NCBI GenBank assembly: GCA_022829145.1
Contig: CM040745.1
Location: forward strand, 36,452,841-36,516,840
Reading direction: 5' to 3'
Source: Albula goreensis
Taxonomy: Eukaryota; Chordata; Actinopteri; Albuliformes; Albulidae
DNA: 64,000 bases
Made by a program: the position numbers and the translations under genes. Of this stretch, positions 26,101-39,427 are shown one piece after another. How positions within the stretch are numbered: position 1 is the stretch's first letter; each line of letters starts with the position of its first letter. The notes below the pieces were generated by a model. It made no database searches, was not told the origin of the DNA, and saw only the letters and a program-made list of their open reading frames with translations.

Positions 26101-29100
26101 TAGAACAATCTGTGTTTTGTGAGTAAAGGAACATTTCCGTCCATTTACAGTGTACTGTACAAATATTTACATTGTGTAAGAGCCACAGAAATAATGGTTG
26201 CATTAATAATTTAAGCTTAGTGGTCAGTTTCCAGGGCAACAATACAATAGTTATTATTGGCATTTGAACAGAGAGGCTGTGTTCCCCAGTTGACAAGGTC
26301 GGTGCTATTGGGGCATGTATACACCAGTTTCCCTATGAGAATATTGCAGCAATATGTCTATGACTCCAAAAACATTATCATTATACATCTGAACCCTGTT
26401 TTATGTATCTGGTCCACGGTATTACCAAAGCACAGAATTAATTGTTTCCATTATTTTGTCTGAAATACACAGAGTGTGAGTAAAAGAAGATAGTGTGTCA
26501 TCTTTAAAAAGTATATAATAAAAAAATTAAGCTGGTACAACACTTTTTATTTCATGGCTTTACTGAAACTTAACATGAGTGGAGAAAGTTTGCTTCATTC
26601 CTTTTAAGTGCAGCATTGTGGGATAATTTGTACATCATTTCGCCTGCCAATAGGCTGCTCCTCAAGTATGAGTTGAATGATGCCGCCATTGTGAACTGTT
26701 CGATTCACACAGATAAATTCAATGTCAATACTCTTGTAACATTGGCCTGTTCTCCAAGCTAATTACTGTTACCTTCACAGTTCTTCCATTTTAGGCCCAG
26801 GAAAGCCCAAGTTCTTCATACCTATTCTTCTTATGCAAAGTCAGCACCATTGTGTTCCTCTAATTGCTCAGTTAATTAGGCTAATTATCATGGCTGCCAC
26901 CGAACCTCTGAAACAACTGGGATTCACTGCAGGGAATACTACTATCAGTGCTTTTCCTGTCAGTGTTAAAATTGGTGTTTGTAGTGCTCTGCATTAGTTT
27001 TTCTGGGGGAATCCATTGGTGAAACCATTAGTTTTATTGAATATTATTTTATTTTGTTGTTTTTTTGCCCCACAGTAACAGCAACAGTGATTAATTAAGC
27101 CCCCCCGGCCCCCAGGTCTGCTGAGTAGAGAACTGGAAGAAGATGGAAGGAAAAGAATGGAAGGAACAAATTTTGAAAACGGATGAAACAGCCCCAGTGA
27201 AAAGAAGGGGTTGGGGAAGGAGTAGGGGAGGGAAATTGCTTTCTTGTGGGAGCTAGTGGACTGTAGAATGAAGGTAAATTAGGCTGATCCACGTGCTAAC
27301 GTGCTAACATGCTACCCATTATTTTTTTTTACAGAGGACATTAATGAGACAGGTCCACAACTGTGGGAAATGGGAATAAAAAGCAGTTAACCCCCTACCC
27401 CACCCCCTTACTGAGATATGCCCCCAGCTACATGTGGAAGTAGCCATGCATGGATGCCATTGTTAGGCCTTGTCCAGGATCCATCCCCATGGTAGAAACA
27501 GATAGATTCAGGGAGTGGAGAGAAAGGCAAGAGAAATGATTTATTCTCTCCTCCTAAGGCCTTTTCATGTTAAGGTGAAACATCCTGATCTCCTTGTCTG
27601 TATATGAATATTCTAGTTCAGATTGACAGCAAGACTTGTTTTACAGTATGTTTTGGTTGCATTTGAATTTGACTCTGAATTATGTATGGTTTTAAAATTA
27701 AAAGGGGAAAAGAGACAATCTATTTATTTAGATATATTGTATGATATTAATGATGACTTTTTACTTTCATTTCCAAAAATAGAGTATGGCCAGTAACTGT
27801 GATCATAATCCGGGTGATGGATAGTGAAATGAAATCAGCCGAATTCACAGATAGATCTTTCTCTTTCCTAATCAAGGACAAGCAACCCAATAAGGACTTG
27901 TAATTGATCCAATTAAAGCGGTTAGTGACTTAACGGAGAGAAAATGTGAGGAGACAGCCTTTGACAACAGGCTGTTCAGAGGCTGTACACAGCAGCCTGG
28001 GTGTGTCAACTGCTCAAGTCTTTTTTGACCAGCAGAGTAACCGATATCTGGCTCTGCCATTGCTGGGCCTAACCAATCACACCACAGAACATTATGTGAC
28101 ATTTTAAGCTTCTCAATACAGGTTTCAGCAGCCATTTTGTAATGAAGAATGTTCTTTAAATAATGTACTGTTTTAAAATGGTGAAACCAGCCCATCGTAA
28201 CATTAACTTACACTCACCACAGCAACAGCCTGTCTTTTAAGGGTCATGTTAGTATATAACTGTATATATATAAAAGTATATTTAGTATTCAGAGGCTCTA
28301 CGGGGTATGTGATAATATGAATAGAGGTCACTTGATCTCTTTGGTCTCTGCTGCCACATGTAACAAAGCGTCTCAACTTTGCCATGAATGATCAGATCTA
28401 TCATAACCACGGGCCTTAATCAGTTACTGTGAGCTTGGAATCACGTTAGCGTGGGTCTGAACCTCCACGATACTACATGAACGAATCGTAGAACTCCTGG
28501 TCGACAGCATGTAATCTATTAATCCTTCGAATACATGGGTGTGAAATGCTGTTGGAAACCTCTTAACAGCTTGTTCCTGAGGGCTGATTTGAACTGGAGG
28601 CCCTAACGCTGACTTTTCTGGAGCCCTCGTTGAAATGTCAAGTTTCCTCCCACAACGAAGATCGCGGCTCAGTGTGGAACGGTGTGTTCTAATTACAGCC
28701 ATATTAAATGGAAGACATGATTAATCCTGCATCAGCCAGTTCATCAATGGGTCGATTTTGAGCACGAAAGTGTCCTATAGCGTGACTTTATTTCTGCTAA
28801 TTAATCTCTGGATAATTCTGAAGTTCTGGTGCATACAACTTCTATTAGAAAGTACTGGGTTTTACTTTTTTAAACCATTTGCTAATGATGTTGGCTGACA
28901 CATCTCCAGCACCTTCTCCTTCAGACTAATGCATCATTTCAGACAATATCTTCTCTAAAGACGCCTGCCTTATTTGTACCTACCATTCACATGGGGGTTG
29001 TATCTGTCATAAGCAGTATTGGTATTGGTGATTGGTCTGTAATACAGTGTTAATATGGATTAGGGATCTAATGCCTGTCATTTGCTGTCTTCCTAAGGAC

Positions 29101-31899
29101 CAGGAGATTGTCTGTGTCGTACACTCTGCTGAGGTGGGGTGGTCTTTCTCCATGTAAGCTTATTATAACGTTTTACACCATCTGTTAGCGCCTGAAAGAT
29201 TCACTTCTCTCAGTCTGTCTCTGGTGTCATTTTTCATCCTTATCTATTTTTCTTTCCCCTTAGCTGAGATTGAGCATTTTTTTTCTCAAAGGAATTTCAG
29301 GAAGAGGAGGACCGAAGTAAGAAATTAGTACTAATTCATACTATGGCCATACTTCTGAATAGTCTCACCAGGTTGATTCTACTTCAGTAGAGGTGGGGTC
29401 TCCTCTGGTCTCCTGTGTCCGTCAAGCCACAAGGATGCCCCTCTTAAATATCCTACTTCAGCACTGATGTGTTTGAAGGGCATTTATCTTATGGTTTCGT
29501 TTTCCAGGTTTGCATGTAGGTGTAATTTGGGAGATATGGGATATTAACACTTAATGGTCCTGAAATTAATCAATGTCTCAGTAGGGCTTGTGATGCATTT
29601 CTCTGTTAACCAGTAGCAGAAGTAAAATAAATTGCTGTGTGTTAAAGCCTCCTGCATACAAAGTGGAGGGAAGCTAGCCCATCCCCCGGTGACTGACCAC
29701 CTGACCACCCCCCGGGGTTTCATGACCTCCGACCTCATCTGTAGGTGCTTCAGTCTCTGCTGCACGATTACCTTCGTGGTGAAGACAACGGTTGCTGCTC
29801 CCTCTGGGCTTTCTCTGTTATGCCCATGGCTGCTCAAATAGTCAACACACACAAGTGAAAGATGATGGACATAATGTTATTTTTATGAGATATTGGTTGT
29901 ATGGAAACCTGTGTGGAATGGGGGTGAGGGGAGGATTTTCTGTACAGTGGACCCTTTGGTGCTTGGTAGTCACCATCTTTATTGAGTCACATTTCTTAAA
30001 CTCGGTGCTATATGCTATCTCTACAACACAGAATTAATGTGCATTATTGTGTACAACAAAGTCTCTGTGTTACAGTTGTATTGGTTTGACGTGGATGCTG
30101 GTGCTGTAGAAGTATATTCACATAATTGGTTGACAAATTCACAGAAATGAATGAAATAAAATAGATACACTTGCCCTTATTTTCACTGTTTGGAGGATCT
30201 GAGGTCTAATGGAGGAATGGAGTTCCAGCCCAACAGATAATGGATGTCCTGCTATATTACATTGTTTAAGAGATGCATTTTCATGATTTTTAGGCTTCCT
30301 ATCTGGGCGATGGATAGCCAGTGTCCTCCATCCTCCATCATTTGCCACAACTGAGCGCGCTCCTTCAGATAAAAATCTTACCATTAATAACAATATAATA
30401 GCAGTTAGCTCTCTTTAATGGCTGTATAATGGTACAGGTGCAAACCAAATAATCAATCAGTCCAAAGTTGGTGGAGTTTTAAGATCTGTAGTGGGTCGGT
30501 GTGTTTTTGAAAAGATGCAGTGAAGCTTTGTCCAGTTTCTGGGTGACACTATGATCACTTATCTGCTCTGCTTTGGGGCCAAAAGGCAAATTTGGCAAAG
30601 ACATTTCAACTACCAGTTCCCCAATGGGACAAAATACCTAAAATACCCAAGTACATACTCTTGGAACATCCTTCGAATTTCCTCCTCTAAGAGGTATTTA
30701 ACTTAAGACAGATCTACATAGTACTTTAATGAAAGGTTTCTGTTTATTTATTCAGATAAAGTTGTAATTGGGAAGTTCTAGTATGTTCCATGTGCAATTT
30801 ATGAATTGAAGGCTTTACTATATACTGTATCCTGTGTATATGCACTTGTGCAGACTTTTACTGTTAAATTTTCCAGCTAATGAATTGCATATACAGACTG
30901 TGCATCTCTGTGTGATGCAGCTTCATCTGTGTATGTCCAGAGCGACAATTGCCATGCCAACAAACCAGTTCTGCATGGGGTGGGGGGAGGCCCTCAGGAT
31001 GCTCGGAAACAATGCATTTCATTATCTCCCCCTCTAAAGCAGCACGAGTCAAGAGCAGTGTCGCGCTCCAGCATTCCAATATGCCAGCACCCCCTGCGAC
31101 AGCGCAGAAATCTGTGAGCGCAGGCCTGAGCGTGTTGACCGTATGCTTCGTTTGAATCTGAGCCTGGGGAAGGGTTCGGTTAGTATCAGGGGGTGGCCTT
31201 TGTTTGTTTGTTTTTTTTTTTGCAGTTTTCCTTTTTGGCTTGGGACGGCCTCTGCATTACGTCGCTGCGGATCGAGCCCGGCTCTTGGGAGCCGTAGTGT
31301 CTGGGACAGTACCATTCCTCCCAGACAGGGTCCCCCACCTTCCCCCCTCTCCCCCTCCTTCTCGTCTTCTTTCCTTCCCTGCAGTCTGCCTACGGTTGCT
31401 CCTTCCTTCCCTCCCTCCCTCCCGTGTGGCTCATTGGTATGCAGCCTGCGTCCGGGTTGTGACACGTGCCAGACCAACGTCGCACTGGCAGGTGACTGTC
31501 TGCCTCCCCAGCGCTGCCCGTTCTCCATTCATGCCCTGTGCTCCTGGCTAGCAGCTGGCCAGGCTGAGGGGTCTGAGGCCAGTCTTTAATCGGTCAGAAC
31601 TCCTTCAGCAGTTCAGCACACTCAAGGGACCATAGTAATTTATCAAACAAACTGCAGCACGAAAAATAATCCCCCTCATGTCCACATATTTTCATAGCCA
31701 TTACCAGCTACTTTAAAATGTATTGTCTATTGGCAGTATTTTAATGCATGACCACTACTTTGATTTTGAGACTTCAGGGTCATACCTTTCCTTTAATTAA
31801 TTTCATACAAATTAATTTATCCAGAAATATTAACAAACTGGGCATCTTTGTCTCCCCTTCACATCTCTCAGTGGACTATCCTCTTAACTCCTGCCACTG

Positions 31900-31901
<2 letters not shown>
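23110..31901. other. intergenic DNA, no gene seen
   Basis: No recognisable coding exon. Contents include a G homopolymer near 23306-23315, an element fragment at 24722, a cluster of TAAT cores at 26858-26890, a purine-rich patch at 27120-27240, and a possible conserved segment at 28690-28960. A G+C-rich patch at 31140-31590 supports overlapping open frames on both strands, none with a recognisable domain. Confidence 0.6.
24722..24772. mobile_element. CAGCTAAC-ended DNA element, terminal fragment
   Basis: ATGGTCTGGGAATGTTC, then AACCAAAAATTGTTAGCTGGGA, repeats the right terminus of the copy at 19796-20056. Only about 50 bp remains. Confidence 0.6.

Positions 31902-31937
<36 letters not shown>
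31902..31937. repeat. (CA)n microsatellite
   Basis: An uninterrupted CA run of about 18 units. Confidence 0.95.
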
Positions 31938-31939
<2 letters not shown>

Positions 31940-34900
31940 GTGATGTAGCTTCTTGTTTAGACCGTAGTGCATGATTTGTCATTTTTCTTGTGGTAATGAG
32001 CTTTTGTTTTTGTTGCAGTTGGTTTGTTTGGGGGTTTTCACAAAGCTGGATTAAGGAATTAGTCGGTTAACTTTTGTAAACATTTAAAAAATGTGAGTGA
32101 AATTCATTTGGACAAACTTCAGATTTTTTTTTCTCAAAAAGATTTATGAAGGTTAGCTGGCTAAATGCTAAATCTTTAATCTTGATGAGTGAAATATCCC
32201 TACAGTTCTCTTTCCTTTGTTGGTCGTGGGTGGTATGTTCTGGTTATGGCGATGTTTTGTTTTTTTTTTATTCACTGGTCACTGAATGCCCTTAGATTAA
32301 AGGAGTTGGACATTGCTCAGCAAATGTGAGTCCAGATCCCCGTGGAGCTGCAATGTCATTTAGCTACCACATATGCAACAGCTGGTCTGTAGGTAACCTC
32401 CTGTAAGTGCTGAGGTAAGCCACATAACCTTGTGAGTCACTCTGATTCCACGTTACAAGCTTCAAGACAGAATACTCTCCATCCAAGACATGGATAAGGA
32501 TTTTACATTTCCCGTTTTGGGAACACAGAAAGAGAGCATCTTATTATCTTATCCAACTTATTGACAAAAGTAATAATGTAAACTTATTCATTCATGCCCC
32601 TATCCAAACTCCTCAGTTTTTACCCACAAGCCCCTGGGCCCTTTCCCTTGGAACAATGTCATGTTTGTAAATAGCAACTTGCAGTTGCATAAGAACAGTG
32701 CAAGGGTTGAATAGAATAAAGAGCAACAATACCATTTCAGATGTCCCCCTTAAGCAGAAGTCTGCTAACTTCCAGAGACTGGAGGATGCATCACATGTGT
32801 TATTTCTTTGAAGTTTTTGGTACCAGTTTTTTTATGCTGTTTTGTCATTGGTATGCAGCTAAAAACGCTGTGGAGAAGAAAACAGACCTTGTGATAACAC
32901 GACGGCGGTCCTTGAACAGACAGGCCGTGAAAATCTTGCGTGCAAGGCCTCATTGTTTTCCCCGCCGCTACGAGCATCGCAAGGAACCATGCCTGCAGTC
33001 CCTGCTGTGAAGTTATGCAATGTTTGTGCACCGCCGAAGGCGCGGAGTGCGAATAACGACTACGCGCAAAGTGCTAATTGTAAGAAAGCCCCAGCTACAA
33101 CAACACAATTATTCCTGTCGCCGTATAAGATTGTGAACTTTACTTCATTCCTGTTGAGCACGTCTGCATTGCCCCTCAAGGTGCATTCCATTCCCATAGT
33201 CCAATTTCTAGGACGATGAACCAACTGATCATCGTGTTCTGACATCTAATACTGTTTGTTAATGTACAAACACAAGCTCTGATACTGAATAATGACTAAG
33301 GTATTTTAAAAATCTGTGGCACACAAGGACAGTAGAAGAATAACACCCAGAGAAAAGAGCAGCGTTCTTTTCATCTTGTGTTTTTTTGGTCTGAATTATG
33401 GTGGAAATATACGGTAGAAAACATCTCCTAATGTAGGTGGTTAATTTATATTTTTGTTATATTATTGAGCCTCACATTTTCCCCAAATATTTGTTATTGC
33501 TGGGTTTTGTGTAATTGCAGAAAGGAGTTTGCGGTGCTACGTTCTGTGTAGCGTGCTTAGATGTCATTGAGGTGTTGGAGCACATGATAATATGCTACCC
33601 ATGTTTGGCTGCAGATCTAATTTTGAACCCATTTCCCCCTACTACTCACATTACATTCGCATTGTAAATTTGTCTCAAAAAAACACACATAAGTACACAC
33701 TCCCAAATACAGTACAAATACCCAATCAATACTCGTAGAACATAACTCTGATAAGGTAACACTGTTGTACCCTTAAGACATTTAAATTAAGATTGCTTTG
33801 GAAATATCCACTTATTCATTCAAAAATGTTAAAATTAGACTGGTCTTTGATAAGGTCAAATTCTCTTTAAATAAGATCTGAGAGCAATGCAGAACAAATC
33901 TCATCAAAAAAAAGAGGATCTATAACAGATATGCTTTCCAAGAAATTCTCACAGCACGTTAGTTCTAAGAACTTAACAAAATGGTTTTTCTGAAGCTTTT
34001 TACTCTAATGAATCCCTCGCGACGCATTTATTTATTTATTTATTTTGCAATTATTTTGAATGCATACTAACATTCCTTCAACGAGACCACTGTTAGATCT
34101 TTGGCCACATGTTGTCCTACACTGTTCACTGCAATTCTCATTATCTCATCATACATAGACAGGTTTTCTCAGCAGCTCCAGCTTTGCCTGGTAGAAACAG
34201 GTCCACAGGTGTGGATGGAAAATAGGATTTTTTTTTCAATTTCCATTGAACAGTTTTAACCTCAAGATGCTAGCTGGAGACCTCATTCGTTTAAAGTTCT
34301 ATACCAGCGGTCTCAAACTCAAGTCCTGGAGGGCCGCAGTGTCTGCTTGCTTTCGATGTGTTTCATGGCACTTGATTAAGTTGAATCACTGGTCGGCTAT
34401 AGAGTCCACACACCTGGTTTTCAAGGCCTAAAATGGCTGTGGTTTCAAAGGAAACGACAAACGCTGCAGCCCTTCAGCACTGGAGTCATTCCTGCTCCAT
34501 ACTTTGACTCTACCCATGTGATCCTGTGGGGTCATCACACTGATATTTGACATAAAAGTATATCTGTTTGGTATGTATGGAGTTGACCTCCTAATGAGTG
34601 AACAACAAAAACAATAATGTTACAGATTTTGTTACCTGGTAAACAAATGCTATTGTGATATACTTGCTAAAGTAGCATGATGTACAGTTGATTCCCAAGT
34701 TGATGGGTTTCACCAATTCACCCAAGTACTGACTTTCTTGCGTATGATCTATACCACCTTTTATTCAACTAGGCCTTGGCAAAAACTCAAACTGTTCTAG
34801 AAAGATTTTTATTTGAGCCAGTGGAATTCTGATGCTAACCAGTGTATTTCACCTCATGTCATCTTTGCATTTTCTCCTGAGTACTTCAACAATTTTTTTT

Positions 34901-36368
34901 TAATGTGTCAGTTCCCACATGCCTTTAACATGGATGTCAAAATCCATACATACAACAGAATAAAAAAGCCAGACATGAAAACACTAATTACTACACTGAC
35001 ATATTAAAATATTTTGTAAGATGCAGAAAGCTAATACGTTTCACAAAAAAAGTCAGAAACATGTTTGAAGTCATTGGCATATCATAGCATTACATAAGAC
35101 AAATGCAAATTGCTTTTCAGATAGAAAAAGGCACGACATAAGCTGATTTGGTGTTAATTGGGCAAGTCGCAAATCGCATTTGCATGCAAGCAATGTTTGA
35201 TATGTATGACATTATATAAATGAAACATACTGCAATGTTACTAATTCATATGCATATGTTAAAATCATGCTTAGGCACACATTTAGGATTGATTATACTT
35301 GATTTTCCATGAAATCCATCAAAAAGTCCATAAATGAGGCCTATGCTAACATCGGGATTAGCATTAACAGCACCTCAATAGGCTCTGTCGTGTTTTTGAG
35401 GTCCTGCTCTGTCTCCTTGGTAGCCATATTCAGCTGCCAGTCATGCGGCATCAGTGCTTAGCTGTCAACCATCATATTACGTGCTTTTTCCAGTCTTCGT
35501 TCTATGTTCACTTTCATCGCACAACTTCCCTCTGCATCGGCATTCGCCAGTTTGCAAAAGTTTCGGCTCACTATTTCATTCAGTTCGGGGGGAAGTATGA
35601 GGAATATGTCAGCTCTTTGAATTGAATCACTCATCCCAAATTATGTTGCGTTCAACCCTTGCACATAAATACACCTGTAAATAAAAGAATATGTACAATA
35701 TTTTTATACAATGAAAGATTAAATAAACCATTTAAATTCAAATAAAACAGATTTTTAAGTGCTTGTCATGTTCAAATACACTTGGCTAGACTATATCAGT
35801 CACCAATGTTGTGACATTACGAATCATTTTCTTTTGTCAATGAATGCAGAGGACAGTGACTATTCGTTGTCATTGTCATTACATTAATTTCACAATGTGT
35901 GCCGGCATGTCTGTGATATATGTACTAACTCCCCCTAATTCTCCTTCTCTCTGCCTCCCATATCAGGAAACAGCAAGCACAACATGTTCCTTAGCCGGCT
36001 CCAAGAACATGTTGTACACGTATTCTTCCCGTAATTTAAAACCTATTTATATCCTTCTTCTGCACATTCTGATGTAAATACTCACCTATTTCCTGCATCA
36101 GAAATTCTGCAATTGTACCACAGATGGTACACTCACATTTTTACAAGAGGAGAGGGAGTTCAGCTTTGGATTTATATTTTGGTCAAAGCCAAACATGAGG
36201 GAAAGTGCTTTCGGGAGAGTGTGTGAGTGATTTAGTGCACGCATATGTGTGTGTAAGTGTGTGTTTTAGGAGCTGTATGTGTGCAGAGTTAAGTGAGCAT
36301 AGTTTATGCAGGAGTCTGTGTTTTTTTTTCTGCTACAAACTGCTGTGAAGCTTTTATGGTGTAACCAA
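31938..36368. other. intergenic DNA, no gene seen
   Basis: No exon recognised. A CpG-bearing patch lies at 32880-33080, a TTTA run at 34028-34043, a palindromic MITE at 34300-34505, and an octamer ATTTGCAT at 35178-35185. The remainder is AT-rich unique sequence. Confidence 0.6.
34300..34505. mobile_element. palindromic MITE (CTGGAGGGCCGCAGTGTCTGC type)
   Basis: The left arm contains AAGTCCTGGAGGGCCGCAGT. The right arm carries the diverged inverted counterpart (GACAAACGCTGCAGCCCTTC ... ACTGGAGT). I recognise the core from an abundant fish foldback element. It is non-coding. Confidence 0.75.
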
Positions 36369-36545
36369 AGTGAAAACGCAGTGCTGTTCCGGTGAAACCA
36401 AACTGTTGCCCAAATGAAACCGCACTACCACAGAAGAGAAACCGTACACAAAACAGTGAAACCTCACTGTCGGCCCCGTGAGGCCATGCTGAAAACACAG
36501 TACTGACCCAGTGAGACCACACTATTGATCCCTTGAAACCACGCT
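36369..36545. repeat. degenerate minisatellite, unit about 22-24 bp
   Basis: Seven to eight imperfect tandem units are built on GTGAAACCnCACTGTTGnCC, for example GTGAAACCAAACTGTTGCCC and GTGAAACCTCACTGTCGGCC. Divergence between units is substantial, so the array is old. Confidence 0.75.
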
Positions 36546-37935
36546 AAATGTTGTGTCTTCAACTAAATTTTCACCGAAAACAAAAGTCCTCCCCAATATG
36601 TGTCAGCCACTACCTTCTGTGTAGATGGCGGTCGAAAAACTGGACCATTTTTGAGCGGAAGTAGTCACTCAGGGGCAATGTATATACAAACACGCACATT
36701 TTAACCAATGACATTGGTATTCTAGATTGTAAGCAATCACACTATCATTGCTTGCCTTTTAAAGCATCCTATTTCAAAATGCCCTCTCTCTGCGTTATCA
36801 CCAGACCAAACTTGAGAGCGTGTCCGTCACAGCCCATAGCTGCAGCTGCTATAGTTTTCATCACAATAAAAAATGAAGATGATTTTAGAAGAAGACTTTA
36901 AAATGGATTGACTATTAAATGTTTTAGGTGTTTATTTTATTTTTTTTTTTTGGGGGATATGAACGAGTGTAAACCCCCACCAATGTTGTTTTTTTCATCT
37001 GGGGTTGGGTTGAATGGTGTTGAGGGGGCCACAATCCTAAAAATCAAGAGCTGTTGATGAAAATAAGAGTTATTGCTAAAAAAATTGTTGTCCAGCATTG
37101 GCTCCCACCTCACCAATTACCTGTCAAACACTTGTTACAGTCTTTCTTGGACGTTGTATACCTGGAGATATCATTGGACAGGGTCAGTAGTGTTAGACCT
37201 GGCACAATGAAGATGTGGAAAGCCTCTATATCCACAGTAGGCTTTTTTGTTTTTGTTTTGCTCCCTAATTTTGCTCTCCCATATGCCTTTTTTATGCACA
37301 GGGAGCCAAAGGTGGTTATATTGTGAAGCAATTAATTCAATAAAAATTGAATTAGAAAAAAAAAAAAACATTGGATGCAGCGTCTGGACCCTCGCAAGTT
37401 GTTTGGCCTTGGTCTGTGCAGTAGCTCTGTCTCAGGTACTACTTGCACTCCACACTTGAATGCTTCTCTTGTTTGGGTTTGAATCTCTGCCAAGACGGTG
37501 CATTATATAAACTCCTGTGGCCGCTGTTTATTTTCTTTGAAATCCAAGAGAGCAGCATTGCCCTGGTCTGGCTTTGTGCAAAAAAAATTCTTTGGCTCCC
37601 ATTTCCAAAAATAGCAACATACGGGTATCCGTGACAACACCATTCATGTAGCCTCATGCTTTCTTCTTTATTCTTTTTCTGTGCAGTTAAGCTTTACTTG
37701 AGGAAACAATGCCAGACCCGGTCACGTTACTCACTGTAGTTGCGTATCCTGTGTTTACTGGATCATTTCAGGCTCTCAGACTGTGTATGCTGTTTGGAAC
37801 GATTCCCCACATGCAAGTCATTTAAGGGTAGTTGATATGCTGTATGAGGAAAAATCAAAACTGAATTCAGCAATGTTTTTTCAACTGGCCTTACATGAGA
37901 TCCACATTTGATCTGAATCAAATGCATACTTCCCC

Positions 37936-38212
37936 AGCTAGCAGTTTTTGGTTGCCAGAACATTCTCAGAACAATAGAGCAAATGGTCCCAAGACGTAAA
38001 TTTTGACGTAGGCTTTCTCTTTGTGTTCCTTGATCCTTATTTACCTGGAATGTTTTCTTGTGACCTTGACGTGACAGAACTTGTCAGAAAATGTATTAGA
38101 ATGTCTTAGAATGTTTGAAGAACATTCACATTATAACATTATGTCAACCCCCATGGAAATATGGCCTACATTTTCTCAATGCTATGGGATCATTAGGGTC
38201 ACATAGCTTTAT
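37936..38212. mobile_element. CAGCTAAC-ended DNA element, inverted copy
   Basis: CCAGCTAGCAGTTTTTGGTT begins an inverted relative of the 19796-20056 element. Shared inverted words include GCAAATGGTCCCA, TTTACCTGGAA, TTGTGACCTTGAC and ATGGCCTACATTTTC. It ends near GTGCTGGGTCA. It is non-coding. Confidence 0.65.
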
Positions 38213-39126
38213 GTGCTGGGTCACCATGCAATATATTTTTTAAATAAGTCTGGTCTGTAGCAATGGTCAGAGAAGCACCCAATCTCTTCTACTCACAAGG
38301 CGTACAGTTAATAAAGGAAAAAGATCAAATCTGATTACATTTGAATGCGAGGCATTGGCCTGAACGCATATAACGTGACTGCGTTTCCGGTGTGCGACCC
38401 CAGGAGGTCAGTTTACCGCGGGTCAGTTTGTTTTCCAGCTTATGGCCTCGTTGACCTTGGCAGGCGCAGCGCGCGATACGGTACTGCTAAATTGGAATCT
38501 TTAAAGCTCAGGGCCAGCCAGGAGGAGAGTGACGCACCCGTGCATTGAGCAAACAAGTGCTCCCTCTTTTTCCATCCTGGGTCCTGACGCAGGTGCTTGC
38601 ACAGGTAGCTGGCGTCAAGCCAAATATGGGGAAAAGGACCGGCGGGGTGGGGGGGAGCAAGGGAGACGAAGAGAAAGCATCGGAAACAGAGAAGGGGAGG
38701 GGGAGAAAAAACCCTTAGCGGCTACCCCTTCTCCATTTCCCCAGACCCCACTGGAATTATCTTCCCCTCGACGCGCCTGACGGAAATGCATTTGCTGACC
38801 TGTCTATAAATAAAGAAGCACCTATTCGGTATCAGTCCTCTTTATTTATTCATTTCGGCGTTGCTTCCACCCAGGGTCCTCTGGGTTCAGTGAGCCGGGG
38901 CTAGCGTCTACGCTGGATCTCCACTCAGACACACACAAACATGATCGCCACGCGCCAATACAATACGGGACCCTTCGACTGTCAGCCACTTCAAATCGAT
39001 CTTCTATCCTAGCTCCATCATTAGGAAGAGGCTCACTGGCTATACGAAATAAAATCCCCCCTGGCCAGGCCCTCTGGATTGTTTACCAGTGTGCAGACGT
39101 TAAAAGTTAATTTACATATATCTTAA

Positions 39127-39427
39127 GTTTTTTCCTGATTTCCGGTGAATAACAATTTCCTCATGTAAGCTCCTTAGACATAATTCTGATCACTTTTGGT
39201 ATCATTAGGAGTGAATGCACATGGTCTTCTATCATTTTCAGAGGAAATCTGAGAAATTTTGGTGGCATGCCAAGGGAAGGCTACAGTCTTATGCTTTTTC
39301 CTGATTTTCCAGTGAATAAGACGTTTCCCATTTACTCTCCTCAGAGATATTTCTGATGACTTTTGGGGTCCTTAGAAGTGAATGAACTAATTCCTCTATT
39401 ACTTGGTATGAGAGCAGAAATAGAGAA
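39127..39427. repeat. diverged tandem duplication, period about 167 bp
   Basis: The first copy is about 39127-39258 and the second about 39294-39427. Shared blocks in the same order are TTTTTCCTGATTT, GGTGAATAA or AGTGAATAA, TTCTGATnACTTTTGG, TTAGnAGTGAATG, and a final AGAAA. Confidence 0.7.

Noticed and set aside
31049-31589. Overlapping open frames of 159, 148 and 115 codons on both strands
   Set aside because: Long frames on both strands of a G+C-rich patch reflect composition. No conserved protein features are visible.
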